A stretch of 64,000 bases of DNA from Desulfobacter sp. Lineage in GTDB: Bacteria; Desulfobacterota; Desulfobacteria; Desulfobacterales; Desulfobacteraceae. Shown here piece after piece: positions 56,366 to 64,000 of the stretch (positions within the stretch are counted from its first letter, which is position 1; every line of letters begins with the position of its first letter). The notes below the pieces were generated by a model that worked only from the letters and a program-made list of their open reading frames with translations, was not told where the DNA came from and searched no databases. The position numbers and the translations under genes are program-made. Location: assembly GCA_028768545.1 (NCBI GenBank), contig CP054838.1:3779001-3843000 (forward strand), written 5' to 3'.

Positions 56366-58285
56366 TTGACTCAAACCTATCAAAGCGCCAAGGAACGATA
56401 TGCCTTTGCGGCCTGGGTGCTTCTCCTGGCCCTATTAATCATAGCAGCAATTTTGGTGGTTGAATGGACCGAGAATAAACGGTTTGTTGAAAACCAGCGT
56501 CAATTAGTTGTTAAACAGCTCAGTACGATTCGCGCACGGCTGGAAGGCGAGCTGAATATTGAGTTGTTATCGGCCCGGAGCATCATTGTGGATGTTGAAA
56601 CAAACACAGACATCACAGAAGACAGATTCCGTAAAATCGCCCGGAACTTTATGAAGGCATCAAAACACATAAAAAACATCGGGCTGGCCAAAGGGACCGT
56701 ATTAACCTATGTCTACCCTAAAAAGGGAAACGAAAAAGCCATTGGGCTGGATTATAAAAAACTGACCCGCCAATGGCCGGCGGTCCAGCGGGTCATCAAG
56801 AGCGACAAAACGGTTGTGGCAGGTCCCTTGAATCTTGTCCAGGGCGGATTGGCCATTATCGGCCGTACCCCGATATTTACCGGCAAAAAAGAGTCAGGGT
56901 CAGATGATGTATCAGGAGAGTACTTTGGCTTATTATCCGTTGTCATTAACCTGCCAAGCCTGCTTGAAGCAGCTGGATTGGAAAAAAAAGACTCCCAGCT
57001 GGCAATATCAATCCGGGGCAAGGATGGCCTGGGCAGTCAGGGTGAGTTTTTTTACGGTTCTGAATCTATCTTTAAGGACAATCCCGTATCAATGGAGGTC
57101 ACCCTGCCCGGAGGTCACTGGCAGATGGCCGCAACCCCGGTGAACGGGTGGCAGATCAAATCTCCCCGGGTGAATTATTATCGTCTGTCAGCAATGGCTG
57201 TCGGGTTTATCATTTTCTCCTTGTTATTTATCCAGCACAATGAGGTGGTCAGGCGCAAGGCTGTGGAAAAGGCCATTGCTGAAAAAGAAAAATTTTTAAG
57301 CTCGCTGCTCAGTGCAATTCCTGTCCCTGTTTTTTATAAAGACCGTGCTGGTATCTACCAGGGGTTCAATGATGCCTATGAAACTTTTTTTGGGAAACCC
57401 AAGGATCAATTGATCGGAAAAAGCGTATTTGACATCAATCCAAAAGAGCTTGCCCAGATTTACCATGCCAAGGATACAAAACTCTTTGAGTCCGGAGGCG
57501 TCCAACACTATGAATCAAAGGTAAAAAATGCCAAAAATAAAGTGCGGGATGTGATTTTTGACAAGTCTGTTTACACGGACAACCAAGACAAGGTTCTCGG
57601 CTTGATCGGAACAATATTGGATATCACCGACCGCAAGCAAATGGAAAAAGCCCTGAGACAAAGTGAAGAACGGTTCCGGGAGATGGCCGATCTTCTGCCC
57701 GGAGCCATTGTAGAAATAGATGTTAATTTCAACGTCACCTATGTGAATCAGCAAGGGTTAAAATTGTTCCATTATAATGATGAGGATTATAAAAAAGGCC
57801 TAAATGGTCTGGACTTCATTCATCCTGAGGACAAAGAAAGAGCCTTGAACAGAGTTGCACAAAGGTCAACCCAGAAGACACTCCCACCGACAGAGTATCG
57901 AATGATAACCAAAGACGGGCAAACCTGCTGGGTATTTTTCAACGCCTCTGCAATTTACAAGGCAGATAAGATCATTGGTTTTCGAATGGTCTTAACCGAC
58001 ATTAGGGAACGTAAAAAAATAGAAAAAGAACGGGAAAAGCTGATTGATGAATTACAAAACGCCTTGGCAGAGATAAAAACCCTGAGGGGAATTGTTCCAA
58101 TCTGCTCACATTGTAAAAAAATTCGGGATGATGAGGGATATTGGAACATTTTAGAATCCTATATTCAAAAACACTCCGAAGCCTCATTCAGCCACAGCCT
58201 CTGCCCTGATTGTTCGGACAAGCTGTATGGAAAGGAAGATTGGTACAAAAAGATGAAAGAAAAGGGTTCTCCCCCGGATTACTAG
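56366..58285 (+). CDS. CHASE-PAS-PAS sensor protein with C-terminal four-Cys module
   Basis: 639 residues: membrane helix (about 16-32), a periplasmic CHASE-type domain to about 270, a second helix (about 275-292), PAS domains near 310-430 and 440-555, a short coiled coil, then LRGIVPICSHCKKIRDDEGYW and SLCPDCSDKLYG. No kinase, GGDEF or EAL domain is present, so output would be through the terminal C-x2-C...C-x2-C module, which I know as an uncharacterised tail of PAS proteins and response regulators. The start is the TTG at 56366 with GGAG upstream. It ends in TAG. Confidence 0.8.
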   Translation: MTQTYQSAKERYAFAAWVLLLALLIIAAILVVEWTENKRFVENQRQLVVKQLSTIRARLEGELNIELLSARSIIVDVETNTDITEDRFRKIARNFMKASKHIKNIGLAKGTVLTYVYPKKGNEKAIGLDYKKLTRQWPAVQRVIKSDKTVVAGPLNLVQGGLAIIGRTPIFTGKKESGSDDVSGEYFGLLSVVINLPSLLEAAGLEKKDSQLAISIRGKDGLGSQGEFFYGSESIFKDNPVSMEVTLPGGHWQMAATPVNGWQIKSPRVNYYRLSAMAVGFIIFSLLFIQHNEVVRRKAVEKAIAEKEKFLSSLLSAIPVPVFYKDRAGIYQGFNDAYETFFGKPKDQLIGKSVFDINPKELAQIYHAKDTKLFESGGVQHYESKVKNAKNKVRDVIFDKSVYTDNQDKVLGLIGTILDITDRKQMEKALRQSEERFREMADLLPGAIVEIDVNFNVTYVNQQGLKLFHYNDEDYKKGLNGLDFIHPEDKERALNRVAQRSTQKTLPPTEYRMITKDGQTCWVFFNASAIYKADKIIGFRMVLTDIRERKKIEKEREKLIDELQNALAEIKTLRGIVPICSHCKKIRDDEGYWNILESYIQKHSEASFSHSLCPDCSDKLYGKEDWYKKMKEKGSPPDY

Positions 58286-58299
58286 CCATCCCCCCAGGT

Positions 58300-58401
58300 A
58301 TGCCCATGGAAACAAAGGACGTAAAAAAGACCAAAGATTTCATTGACAATGCCGTAAAATTCAATAAGATATCACCCAAGTTAAAGCCAAACCTGTTGTG
58401 A
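58300..58401 (+). CDS. Small basic ORF, 33 residues, overlapping the riboswitch
   Basis: ATG 58300 to TGA 58401, MPMETKDVKKTKDFIDNAV and a lysine-rich end. Its ribosome-binding site is weak and its 3' part lies in the riboswitch aptamer. I give it little weight. Confidence 0.2.
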   Translation: MPMETKDVKKTKDFIDNAVKFNKISPKLKPNLL

Positions 58402-58456
58402 GGCAGGGACGGAAAGCCACGGGTCTTAAGGACCAAGACAGCCGGGTTGCAGTCAA
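58370..58456 (+). ncRNA. c-di-GMP-I (GEMM-I) riboswitch aptamer
   Basis: The conserved core is visible: AAGCCAAACC, then stem CCTGTT-GTGA-GGCAGG with a GNRA tetraloop, GGGACGGAAAGCCACGGG, a second stem GGTC/GACC, and AGCCGGGTTGC. These are the landmarks of the GEMM-I class, with the tetraloop and its receptor. The next real gene on this strand, the HU/IHF gene, starts 425 bases later, so the regulated gene is unclear. Confidence 0.85.
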
Positions 58457-58809
58457 AGCGGTTAAATTTTCGCAAGGATCAGCCCTAATTTCAGGTTTTC
58501 TTGATCCCCCCTGAATTGCAATTTAAGTGTGAGACCATAAAAGATATGGAGATAAACTCGGATGGTGCAGCAAAACATCAGGGCAGAAAAAGATCATGGC
58601 CGGCCTTATTGCTTTAATGGCAGAAAGGGTTCAGGGGCCAGGACAACGATTGGATGATCCTGAACCTTGCAAATAAAAACTTGACTGACACGGGTTTTCC
58701 CCTTCCACGAATGTGTGAAAACCAAATGACAAAAGGACGGTTCCGGCACATGGGCAGAGCAGAAAAAAAGCTGCCAATTCAAATGGTTAACAAATATTTA
58801 TCTATTTGC
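58457..58809. other. Gene-poor stretch downstream of the riboswitch
   Basis: No ORF with a ribosome-binding site. GGATCA (58476-58481) and TGATCC (58502-58507) could form a hairpin that serves as expression platform, and GGTTCAGG/CCTGAACC at 58628-58666 is another inverted repeat. A structured RNA or a lost gene are both possible. Confidence 0.35.
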
Positions 58810-58837
58810 TTGACTCTTTGAAAAAACCCATTAAGAT
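58810..58837 (+). promoter_or_regulatory. Sigma-70-type promoter of the IHF/HU gene
   Basis: TTGACT at 58810-58815 and TAAGAT at 58832-58837 with a 16-base spacer, about 45 bases before the start codon. Confidence 0.55.
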
Positions 58838-58881
58838 AATCCAGACGGTCCATAACAAAACCCAAATAAAAGGCACCCATT

Positions 58882-59172
58882 TTGACCTGTACCAAAACCA
58901 CACTCATCGAAAAGATTTCAGACAAATTCAATGAAAAACCGGCACAAGCCAAAGAGACCATCGAAACCCTCATTGAAATCATCAAATCCAGCCTGGCATC
59001 AGGGGAAGACATCATGATTTCCGGGTTTGGAAAATTCCAGGTGATTGAAAAAGCCCCCCGAAAAGGCAGAAATCCGGCCACGGGAAATTCAATGCTGCTT
59101 GACAAACGGCGGGTGGTCACCTTTAAATGTACGGGCAAACTCAAAGACAGGATGAATAATATCCCCAATTAA
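58882..59172 (+). CDS. IHF/HU-family DNA-bending protein
   Basis: A 96-residue DNABII protein with LIEKISDKFNEKPAQAKE, ISGFGKFQVIEKAPRKGRNPATG and the flexible arm with its proline. It resembles the IHF alpha subunit. The start is TTG at 58882, with AAAAGG upstream. The yheU gene follows after two bases. Confidence 0.9.
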   Translation: MTCTKTTLIEKISDKFNEKPAQAKETIETLIEIIKSSLASGEDIMISGFGKFQVIEKAPRKGRNPATGNSMLLDKRRVVTFKCTGKLKDRMNNIPN

Positions 59173-59174
59173 AT

Positions 59175-59438
59175 ATGGGAAATCCACCCTTTGCCCCAAA
59201 AGAAGCGGGCCTTAAAATCCCCTTTGAGCAATTGAGCAAAGACGCTCTTTGGGCCCTGGTTGAAGAATTTGTCACCCGTGACGGAACAGATTACGGGGAG
59301 ATAGAGGTCCCTGTTCAGACAAAGATCAAAAGGGTTCTTGCCCAGCTTGAATCCGGCAGTGCTACTATTGTATTTGATCAGGTATCCGAGACCTGCACCA
59401 TTCTCAGCACCAACCACCCGGGTGTGAAAAATCTGTAA
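59175..59438 (+). CDS. YheU family protein (UPF0270)
   Basis: 87 residues: IPFEQLSKDALWALVEEFVTRDGTDYGE and IVFDQVSETCTIL match the UPF0270 family of unknown function. Two bases after the IHF/HU gene, so co-transcribed. Confidence 0.88.
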   Translation: MGNPPFAPKEAGLKIPFEQLSKDALWALVEEFVTRDGTDYGEIEVPVQTKIKRVLAQLESGSATIVFDQVSETCTILSTNHPGVKNL

Positions 59439-59475
59439 TACCGAATCGTCAAAAACGGCTGGGTGTATTAAAGAC

Positions 59476-59517
59476 AAAAAAAATCCCGGGCTGAAATACT
59501 GCCCCGGGATTTTTTTT
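59476..59517. terminator. Bidirectional terminator
   Basis: AAATCCCGGG and CCCGGGATTT arms with A-run and T-run flanks. It ends yheU from the left and the periplasmic protein gene from the right. Confidence 0.88.
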
Positions 59518-59540
59518 ATGGCCGAATTAAGGGGTGAGGG

Positions 59541-60440
59541 CTAATCAAACAAACTTTTGAAAACACTTCTGACACCCTGTTTGACCTCGTCAATGGTGGC
59601 ATCTTTTGTTTCCTGCCTGGCAGCCTGTCCCACATCTTTTGCATCCTGGCCAACCCCGTAATCATTTGAGGGCTGAGACGGTGTTGACGGCTGGGCATAG
59701 CTTTCTGTCTGGGCCGGCGGGACAGCCCCGGCCATGGGAGATTTACCCTCCACAAGATTTTTGACCATCTCTTGTGCCTGCTCTTTCATCATCTGGTCTG
59801 CCACAGGATCATACTCAAACTCAATTCCCGGAGGCAGGTTGAACTTGGACGATAAAACACTGCCCGTGGACAGGTTGACTGCCTCCTGGAAAATCTTGAT
59901 GCCCATGGTATCTCCCTGGATTTTCAAGGGCAGTGCGCTCCCGCTGATATTATAGGCGGTGGTGCCCATGACCGTGACTTTATCGCAGTCATATCCCAGG
60001 ATATTAACAGCATTTTTTTCTACAGTTCCGTTCAGGTCTTCAATGGTTGAAATCCCCATTGCTTCTGAATTTTTAACCAGTTTTTTCTGATCGCTTGAAG
60101 AAAGTTTATTATACTCTTCTTTCATGAATTTGTTCATATTGGTCTGTTTGGTGCCGGTTTTTTCAATGAGATCGGCAGAATAGACCCAGTCCGGGGTGGT
60201 GATAATGATCTCTTTTTGGTCCTGACTCATGCCGAACACCTTCATGGTCACAGTGGAATATTCAGCACTTGTCCTGCCGTAATCCTTGACATAAAGGGTT
60301 TTTTCTCCTTTCATGCTTCCGGCCACCTTGTATTTGACTGTGGCGGATTTAAAGGGAAGTTTTCTGTCCCAGGGATTTTCTGCGGCAGCGGCAGACGCGG
60401 CAAACATTAACAGGATCATAAAAGGCCAAATTTTTTTCAT
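59541..60440 (-). CDS. Secreted/periplasmic hypothetical protein
   Basis: 299 residues with a signal peptide (IWPFMILLMFAASAAAAE). The mature part, VKYKVAGSMKGEKTLYVKDYG and VNILGYDCDKVTVMG, looks like a beta-rich domain of the DUF4412 sort. A Pro/Gln/Ser linker and a helical end (DAKDVGQAARQETKDATIDE) follow. Role unknown. It ends in a TAG immediately before a terminator, so TAG is a true stop here. Confidence 0.7.
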   Translation of the reverse strand: MKKIWPFMILLMFAASAAAAENPWDRKLPFKSATVKYKVAGSMKGEKTLYVKDYGRTSAEYSTVTMKVFGMSQDQKEIIITTPDWVYSADLIEKTGTKQTNMNKFMKEEYNKLSSSDQKKLVKNSEAMGISTIEDLNGTVEKNAVNILGYDCDKVTVMGTTAYNISGSALPLKIQGDTMGIKIFQEAVNLSTGSVLSSKFNLPPGIEFEYDPVADQMMKEQAQEMVKNLVEGKSPMAGAVPPAQTESYAQPSTPSQPSNDYGVGQDAKDVGQAARQETKDATIDEVKQGVRSVFKSLFD

Positions 60441-60610
60441 TTTCTTTTTTCCTTTACAAAAGTTTGGGTGGATGCATTTTAAGAACCGGTCTTATTTGTA
60501 TATGCCAGAACACAACTATTATCAATACAAAATCTTTGAACATCCTTGGCAAGCCCCTGTTCAACCGGACCGGGGGGGGCAACGAAGATACAGAACAACA
60601 CCCAACAAAA

Positions 60611-61063
60611 TCAAAGGAATTTAGGCACGGCCATGGCGATTCCCTTTTTCTCCAGGGTCATCAGGGACGAACTGCCGTGGGCGATAAGCTCGCCCTTCTC
60701 GTCTATCACCCGGGCCTGGGCATAGGAAATGGTTTTGCCCGGACGCATGCAGCTTCCCTCGGCCCTCAGCCGCCCTGAAACAACGGATTTAAGATAGTTA
60801 AGTTTTAAATCCACATTCACAAGGCCTGCATCCTGGGGCAGGCGCATGAATCCCGCCCAAAAGGTGGCCGTATCAATGAGGGTGGCGATCACACCGCCGT
60901 GGACAATGCCGTAGGGCTGAAGATGACAGCGGTCAAGTTCCATGGCAATGACAGCCTCATCAATATCTATCTGTGCAAGTGACATCTTCATGTGATGGGG
61001 ATAGGGGCTGGTATTCACCATTTTTTTCAAGGCCAGGACATACTCCGGATTAATCTTGTTCAT
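60611..61063 (-). CDS. PaaI-type hotdog thioesterase
   Basis: 150 residues with the hotdog signature QPYGIVHGGVIATLIDTATFWAG and VDLKLNYLKSVVSGRLRAEG. The family hydrolyses acyl- or aryl-CoA esters. It stands 86 bases after the molybdopterin oxidoreductase on the same strand. Confidence 0.88.
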   Translation of the reverse strand: MNKINPEYVLALKKMVNTSPYPHHMKMSLAQIDIDEAVIAMELDRCHLQPYGIVHGGVIATLIDTATFWAGFMRLPQDAGLVNVDLKLNYLKSVVSGRLRAEGSCMRPGKTISYAQARVIDEKGELIAHGSSSLMTLEKKGIAMAVPKFL

Positions 61064-61148
61064 GGATTTCCTTGTAGATAAAATTTAAAAATCATCCCCG
61101 GGCAAATGTGTTCATCGAAAAATCTGTTATTTACACGAGGCCTGACAA

Positions 61149-63389
61149 TTATTCCAGGGGGTCCACCCGGCAGGGGACAAACCGGTGAATGGGGGTGCCA
61201 ATGGGGTCCCTGTGGGTATTTAAGGTCAGACGGTTCACATTGATCCCGTGAACCTTTCCCTGGTAGTTAAGGCCGAACCCGTGGGGAATCAGGACCATGC
61301 CCCTGGCCACCTGGTCTGTGACCTGGATCTGGCCTTGTTCACTGCCGGCTGCCGTAGTGATTCTGGCATCACATCCGTCCTCAAGGCCAAGGGCCTCGGC
61401 ATCCTCAACGCTGACCGCAATGGTGCAGTCTCTTTTGCCCTTATTCCATTCAGGATTTCGCATCAGGGTGTTCATGGTATATTTTGAATGACGGCCGGCA
61501 TTGAGAACCAGGGGAAATTCCTTGGGCATTTTAAGATCCACGGCTTCGTCTTCCGGGTTGAGATCCCTTGCCTGGTCTGCCAGTTCAGGGATATAAATCT
61601 CAAGTTTTCCCGACGGGGTCTTGATCTGGCCCATGGGGTTGTCTGTATCTGCCCTGCCCACCCATAGGCCCTGGGGAGAATTGACCAGGGCTTCAAAAAT
61701 CTGGTCCCCCTGGAAAATGTCCGGTTCAAACCCGGCCCTTGCCCCATGGGCTTTAAATTGTTCAGGCGCTGTCATGAGCATGCCCCATAGCCCTGCCTTG
61801 GCTGCGCTGTCCCATTCTTTGCCCAGGGTTTTGGCAAGGATAAAGGGCATGGTTTTCAATGCCCTGGGCTCTTTGGCCGCCCAGGTCATGAGCGCTCCTG
61901 CAAAGGCCGTGCGGTCTTTTTTTGCAGCCTTGATCAGGGACGGGAGAATTTTAGGCAAAAGGCCCAGAGCATGGGCACGGCCGGTATGAATCTGGAAGGC
62001 CTCCAGGCATTGTCCGGGCACCGGGACCACAGGGGATCTTAACTGCAGGTATATTTCAGGATAGGTCCAGGGGAAAAAAGTGGTATCCCAGGATTCGTAA
62101 AAGGATCTGCATGGCAGGACATAATGCGCCAAACGGGCGGTTTCACTCATCACAATATCATTGACCACCAGAAGATCCAGGCGGGCAAAGGCCTTTTCAT
62201 AGGCAGAGGTGTCAGGGTAGGCCCGCAAGGGATTGCAGGCAGAAACATAGACCGCCCGAAGCCGCCGGGGATGATCAGACATGATCTCTTCGGGCATGAC
62301 AGCCGGGGGGAATGCCCCTGCAGCTGCCGGGGGCATCCGGGTGACCAGGGTTTTCCATACCTTGGAACTTCGTTCATCCGCATGAAATCCCATGGGCATA
62401 ACCATGCCGGGAATATAATTTCCCCCGGGGGTCTGGAACCTGCCACACACCGCTCCGAGAATATAGAGCAGATAAGAGTTTAAGGTGGAATGCCTGCCCA
62501 TATAAATCCCCAAATCCTGGTGATAACTCCATTTTTGGGTAATCATGAGCCGGCAAAGTGCTTCCACCTGATCATAGTTCAGACAACAAACCTCAAGGGC
62601 CTTTTTAACATCAAAGCCTTTAAACCAGGGTGCCACCTTGTCCCAGCCCTTAACGCAGGTCTCTAAAAAGGCCTGGTTTTCCCCTTTTTTTTCAAGGATA
62701 AGGCAGATCATGGACTTGATGAGCAGGGCATCGGTGCCCGGTTTTAATGCTATATGAATATCGGCAATGCTTGCGGTTTCACTCTTTCGAGGATCAATGG
62801 AGACAAGGACTTTTAAAGGGTCTTTTGCAATGGCTGAAAGCACCTTGGGCGCCCTGGGCATCTGGTGACTCTCCATCCCGTTCCAGCCCCAGGCCACAAG
62901 CATCTGGGTATTTTTCTCATCAGGCCCGGAGATATTGTACTGCTTTCCCATGACCCTGCCGGTGACCCACCAATGGCCTGAAAATTCCTGGCCTGCGGAT
63001 GAATAATAGTATTGAGATCCCATGCCCCTCAGCAGACTTAAGCCGAATCCCGCCTCCATATGGCCGCCCTGGGAACTGCCCCCCATATAGGCCAGGGACC
63101 TTGGGCTAAACTCGCCTACTATGGATTTCATCTTAAGGCTGATCTCTTCAAAGGCCTGGTCCCAGGAGATGGGCACAAATCTTCCATCCACCTTTTTCAA
63201 AGGAGAGGTGATCCGGTCTGCCGGATATTGGTGATAGACAAGGTTCAACCCCTTGCGGCAGGCATATCCTTTTGATCTTGGATTGTCCCGGTCCGGTTTT
63301 ACCCGGGTGATTTTGTCCTCATCCACATAGACTTTGAGCCCGCAGTTCTGGGCGCAGAGCACGCATCCTGTTGTTTTCCACTCTCCCAT
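61149..63389 (-). CDS. Molybdopterin-dependent oxidoreductase
   Basis: A 746-residue DMSO-reductase-family catalytic subunit. The N-terminal [4Fe-4S] motif is C-VL-C-AQN-C with the fourth Cys at about residue 44 (YACRKG). Cofactor-binding regions include YMGGSSQGGHMEAGF, WGWNGMESHQMPRAP and the C-terminal HRDPIGTPIHRFVPCRV. There is no twin-arginine signal, so it is cytoplasmic. It may be tungsten- or molybdenum-dependent, for example acting on aldehydes, acetylene or formate; sequence alone does not tell. The ferredoxin-like gene upstream is 26 bases away and likely its electron carrier. Confidence 0.88.
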   Translation of the reverse strand: MGEWKTTGCVLCAQNCGLKVYVDEDKITRVKPDRDNPRSKGYACRKGLNLVYHQYPADRITSPLKKVDGRFVPISWDQAFEEISLKMKSIVGEFSPRSLAYMGGSSQGGHMEAGFGLSLLRGMGSQYYYSSAGQEFSGHWWVTGRVMGKQYNISGPDEKNTQMLVAWGWNGMESHQMPRAPKVLSAIAKDPLKVLVSIDPRKSETASIADIHIALKPGTDALLIKSMICLILEKKGENQAFLETCVKGWDKVAPWFKGFDVKKALEVCCLNYDQVEALCRLMITQKWSYHQDLGIYMGRHSTLNSYLLYILGAVCGRFQTPGGNYIPGMVMPMGFHADERSSKVWKTLVTRMPPAAAGAFPPAVMPEEIMSDHPRRLRAVYVSACNPLRAYPDTSAYEKAFARLDLLVVNDIVMSETARLAHYVLPCRSFYESWDTTFFPWTYPEIYLQLRSPVVPVPGQCLEAFQIHTGRAHALGLLPKILPSLIKAAKKDRTAFAGALMTWAAKEPRALKTMPFILAKTLGKEWDSAAKAGLWGMLMTAPEQFKAHGARAGFEPDIFQGDQIFEALVNSPQGLWVGRADTDNPMGQIKTPSGKLEIYIPELADQARDLNPEDEAVDLKMPKEFPLVLNAGRHSKYTMNTLMRNPEWNKGKRDCTIAVSVEDAEALGLEDGCDARITTAAGSEQGQIQVTDQVARGMVLIPHGFGLNYQGKVHGINVNRLTLNTHRDPIGTPIHRFVPCRVDPLE

Positions 63390-63415
63390 ATCCTTATCTT
63401 TGCTCCTTTACAGGC

Positions 63416-64000
63416 TTAAATATTCCCCCGTTCTTTGGCCATGGTAAAATAGGTTTCAAATACATTGGCCGGTGGATCGTAAAGATCTGAACTCTTTTTC
63501 TGCTCAAATTTCATGGCCTCTTCAGGACATTGGGGCACGCAAAGCCCGCACCCGATACACCGGTCCGGCTCGCCCCGGGCGGTCTGGGTCTCGTCGCTGA
63601 TAACAATGGCATCCATGTGACAGCGATCCACACAGATCCCGCACCCGATGCAGGCCTCTTCGTCCACCCGTGCATAATAATTGGTATGCACGGCTTTTGC
63701 CGGCTGATCCAGGGTTTTCAGATTGGCCAGGGCCTCTTTTTGATCAATGGACCGGCCCAGGCCGTTTTCCTCATAATAATAAGCTCCGCTGCCAAAGGAG
63801 AGACAGACCTCCATGGGATACTCACATCTTTTGCCCACCATCTCGTGCTCTTTTCTGCAGATGCAGTCTGACACCACGATCTTGCTCTGGGCCCGGATAA
63901 TCTCCTCGGCTGACTCGTAGTCCATGATACTCATCTGGGCTGTGATCTCCTTGGATATGGGGATCACCCGAAGCTGCTTGGTCTCATGCTTGATCCAGCT
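63416..64000 (-). CDS. 4Fe-4S ferredoxin-type protein, 5' end beyond the window
   Basis: The frame is open to the window edge (WIKHETKQLRVIPISKEITAQ), so the gene is incomplete at its 5' end. It has a Cys-rich N-terminal region (SDCICRKEHEMVGKRCEYP) and two ferredoxin clusters (CIGCGICVDRCHMDAI and CIGCGLCVPQCPEEAM). Proteins like this accompany molybdopterin oxidoreductases and reductases of sulfate reducers. It is probably co-transcribed with the molybdopterin gene. Confidence 0.85.
   Translation of the reverse strand, partial: SWIKHETKQLRVIPISKEITAQMSIMDYESAEEIIRAQSKIVVSDCICRKEHEMVGKRCEYPMEVCLSFGSGAYYYEENGLGRSIDQKEALANLKTLDQPAKAVHTNYYARVDEEACIGCGICVDRCHMDAIVISDETQTARGEPDRCIGCGLCVPQCPEEAMKFEQKKSSDLYDPPANVFETYFTMAKERGNI

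Noticed and set aside
1..64000. CRISPR array, phage structural genes or toxin-antitoxin pair
   Set aside because: No regularly spaced short repeats, no capsid, tail or terminase signatures and no recognisable toxin-antitoxin motifs were seen. The tandem patterns at 8,000-14,000 and 24,500-30,000 are protein repeats of the adhesins.

Overview
The window looks like a chromosomal segment of an anaerobic, probably sulfate-reducing deltaproteobacterium of the Desulfobacterales type. I infer this from gene content and gene order, not from a marker-gene tree. One half is a conserved housekeeping chromosome. The other half is accessory DNA full of young insertion sequences and broken genes.

Layout. 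1-5.4 kb: a frameshifted unknown gene, two FAD/NAD(P)H oxidoreductases (one interrupted by a late TAG), a small Cys-containing ORF, a PduO-type cobalamin adenosyltransferase and an HMG-CoA lyase family enzyme. 5.5-32.6 kb: accessory region bounded by two nearly identical IS4-family copies in opposite orientation. It holds a PilZ protein, two paralogous giant LapA-like type I-secreted adhesins (about 2,100 and 2,040 codons, each cut by two in-frame stop codons), and between them a minus-strand cluster CapK-like / ornithine cyclodeaminase-like (broken) / GNAT / BKACE / CapK-like, into which IS256 and ISAs1 elements have landed. An ISL3 element sits directly upstream of the first adhesin. 32.6-49.7 kb: mostly minus-strand housekeeping genes: nth, a DUF554 membrane protein, purQ-purL, rseP-ispC-cdsA-uppS-frr-pyrH-tsf-rpsB, prmC-prfA-rpmE-rho, coaE, then ndk on the plus strand. 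49.8-54.6 kb: PPC-domain protein, LarE, ABM-fold protein, tRNA-Gln(CUG), then a gene-poor stretch with small secreted or membrane proteins, several frameshifted. 54.6-64 kb: second ISL3 copy, a CHASE-PAS-PAS sensor ending in a four-Cys module, an apparently orphan c-di-GMP-I riboswitch, IHF/HU, YheU, a periplasmic protein, a PaaI-type thioesterase, a molybdopterin oxidoreductase and a ferredoxin-like protein that runs off the window.

How the parts may work together. The adhesins carry an N-terminal retention module, a VWA domain and C-terminal RTX repeats. One keeps a LapG-type TAAG site at the position expected from LapA. The PilZ protein beside them and the c-di-GMP riboswitch suggest a cell using c-di-GMP to control surface attachment, but no lapD, lapG or type I exporter gene is in this window. 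Both adhesin promoter regions share a GTAC-N4-GTAC palindrome at nearly the same distance from a conserved promoter-like block, and an IS lies just upstream of each.

Main oddity. Many genes are open from end to end except for isolated in-frame stops (TAG, TAA and TGA), alongside several frameshifts in small genes and many IS copies with intact target duplications. I read this as recent gene decay in an IS-expanding genome. Recoding (for example pyrrolysine at TAG) is a testable alternative that other features of the window argue against.
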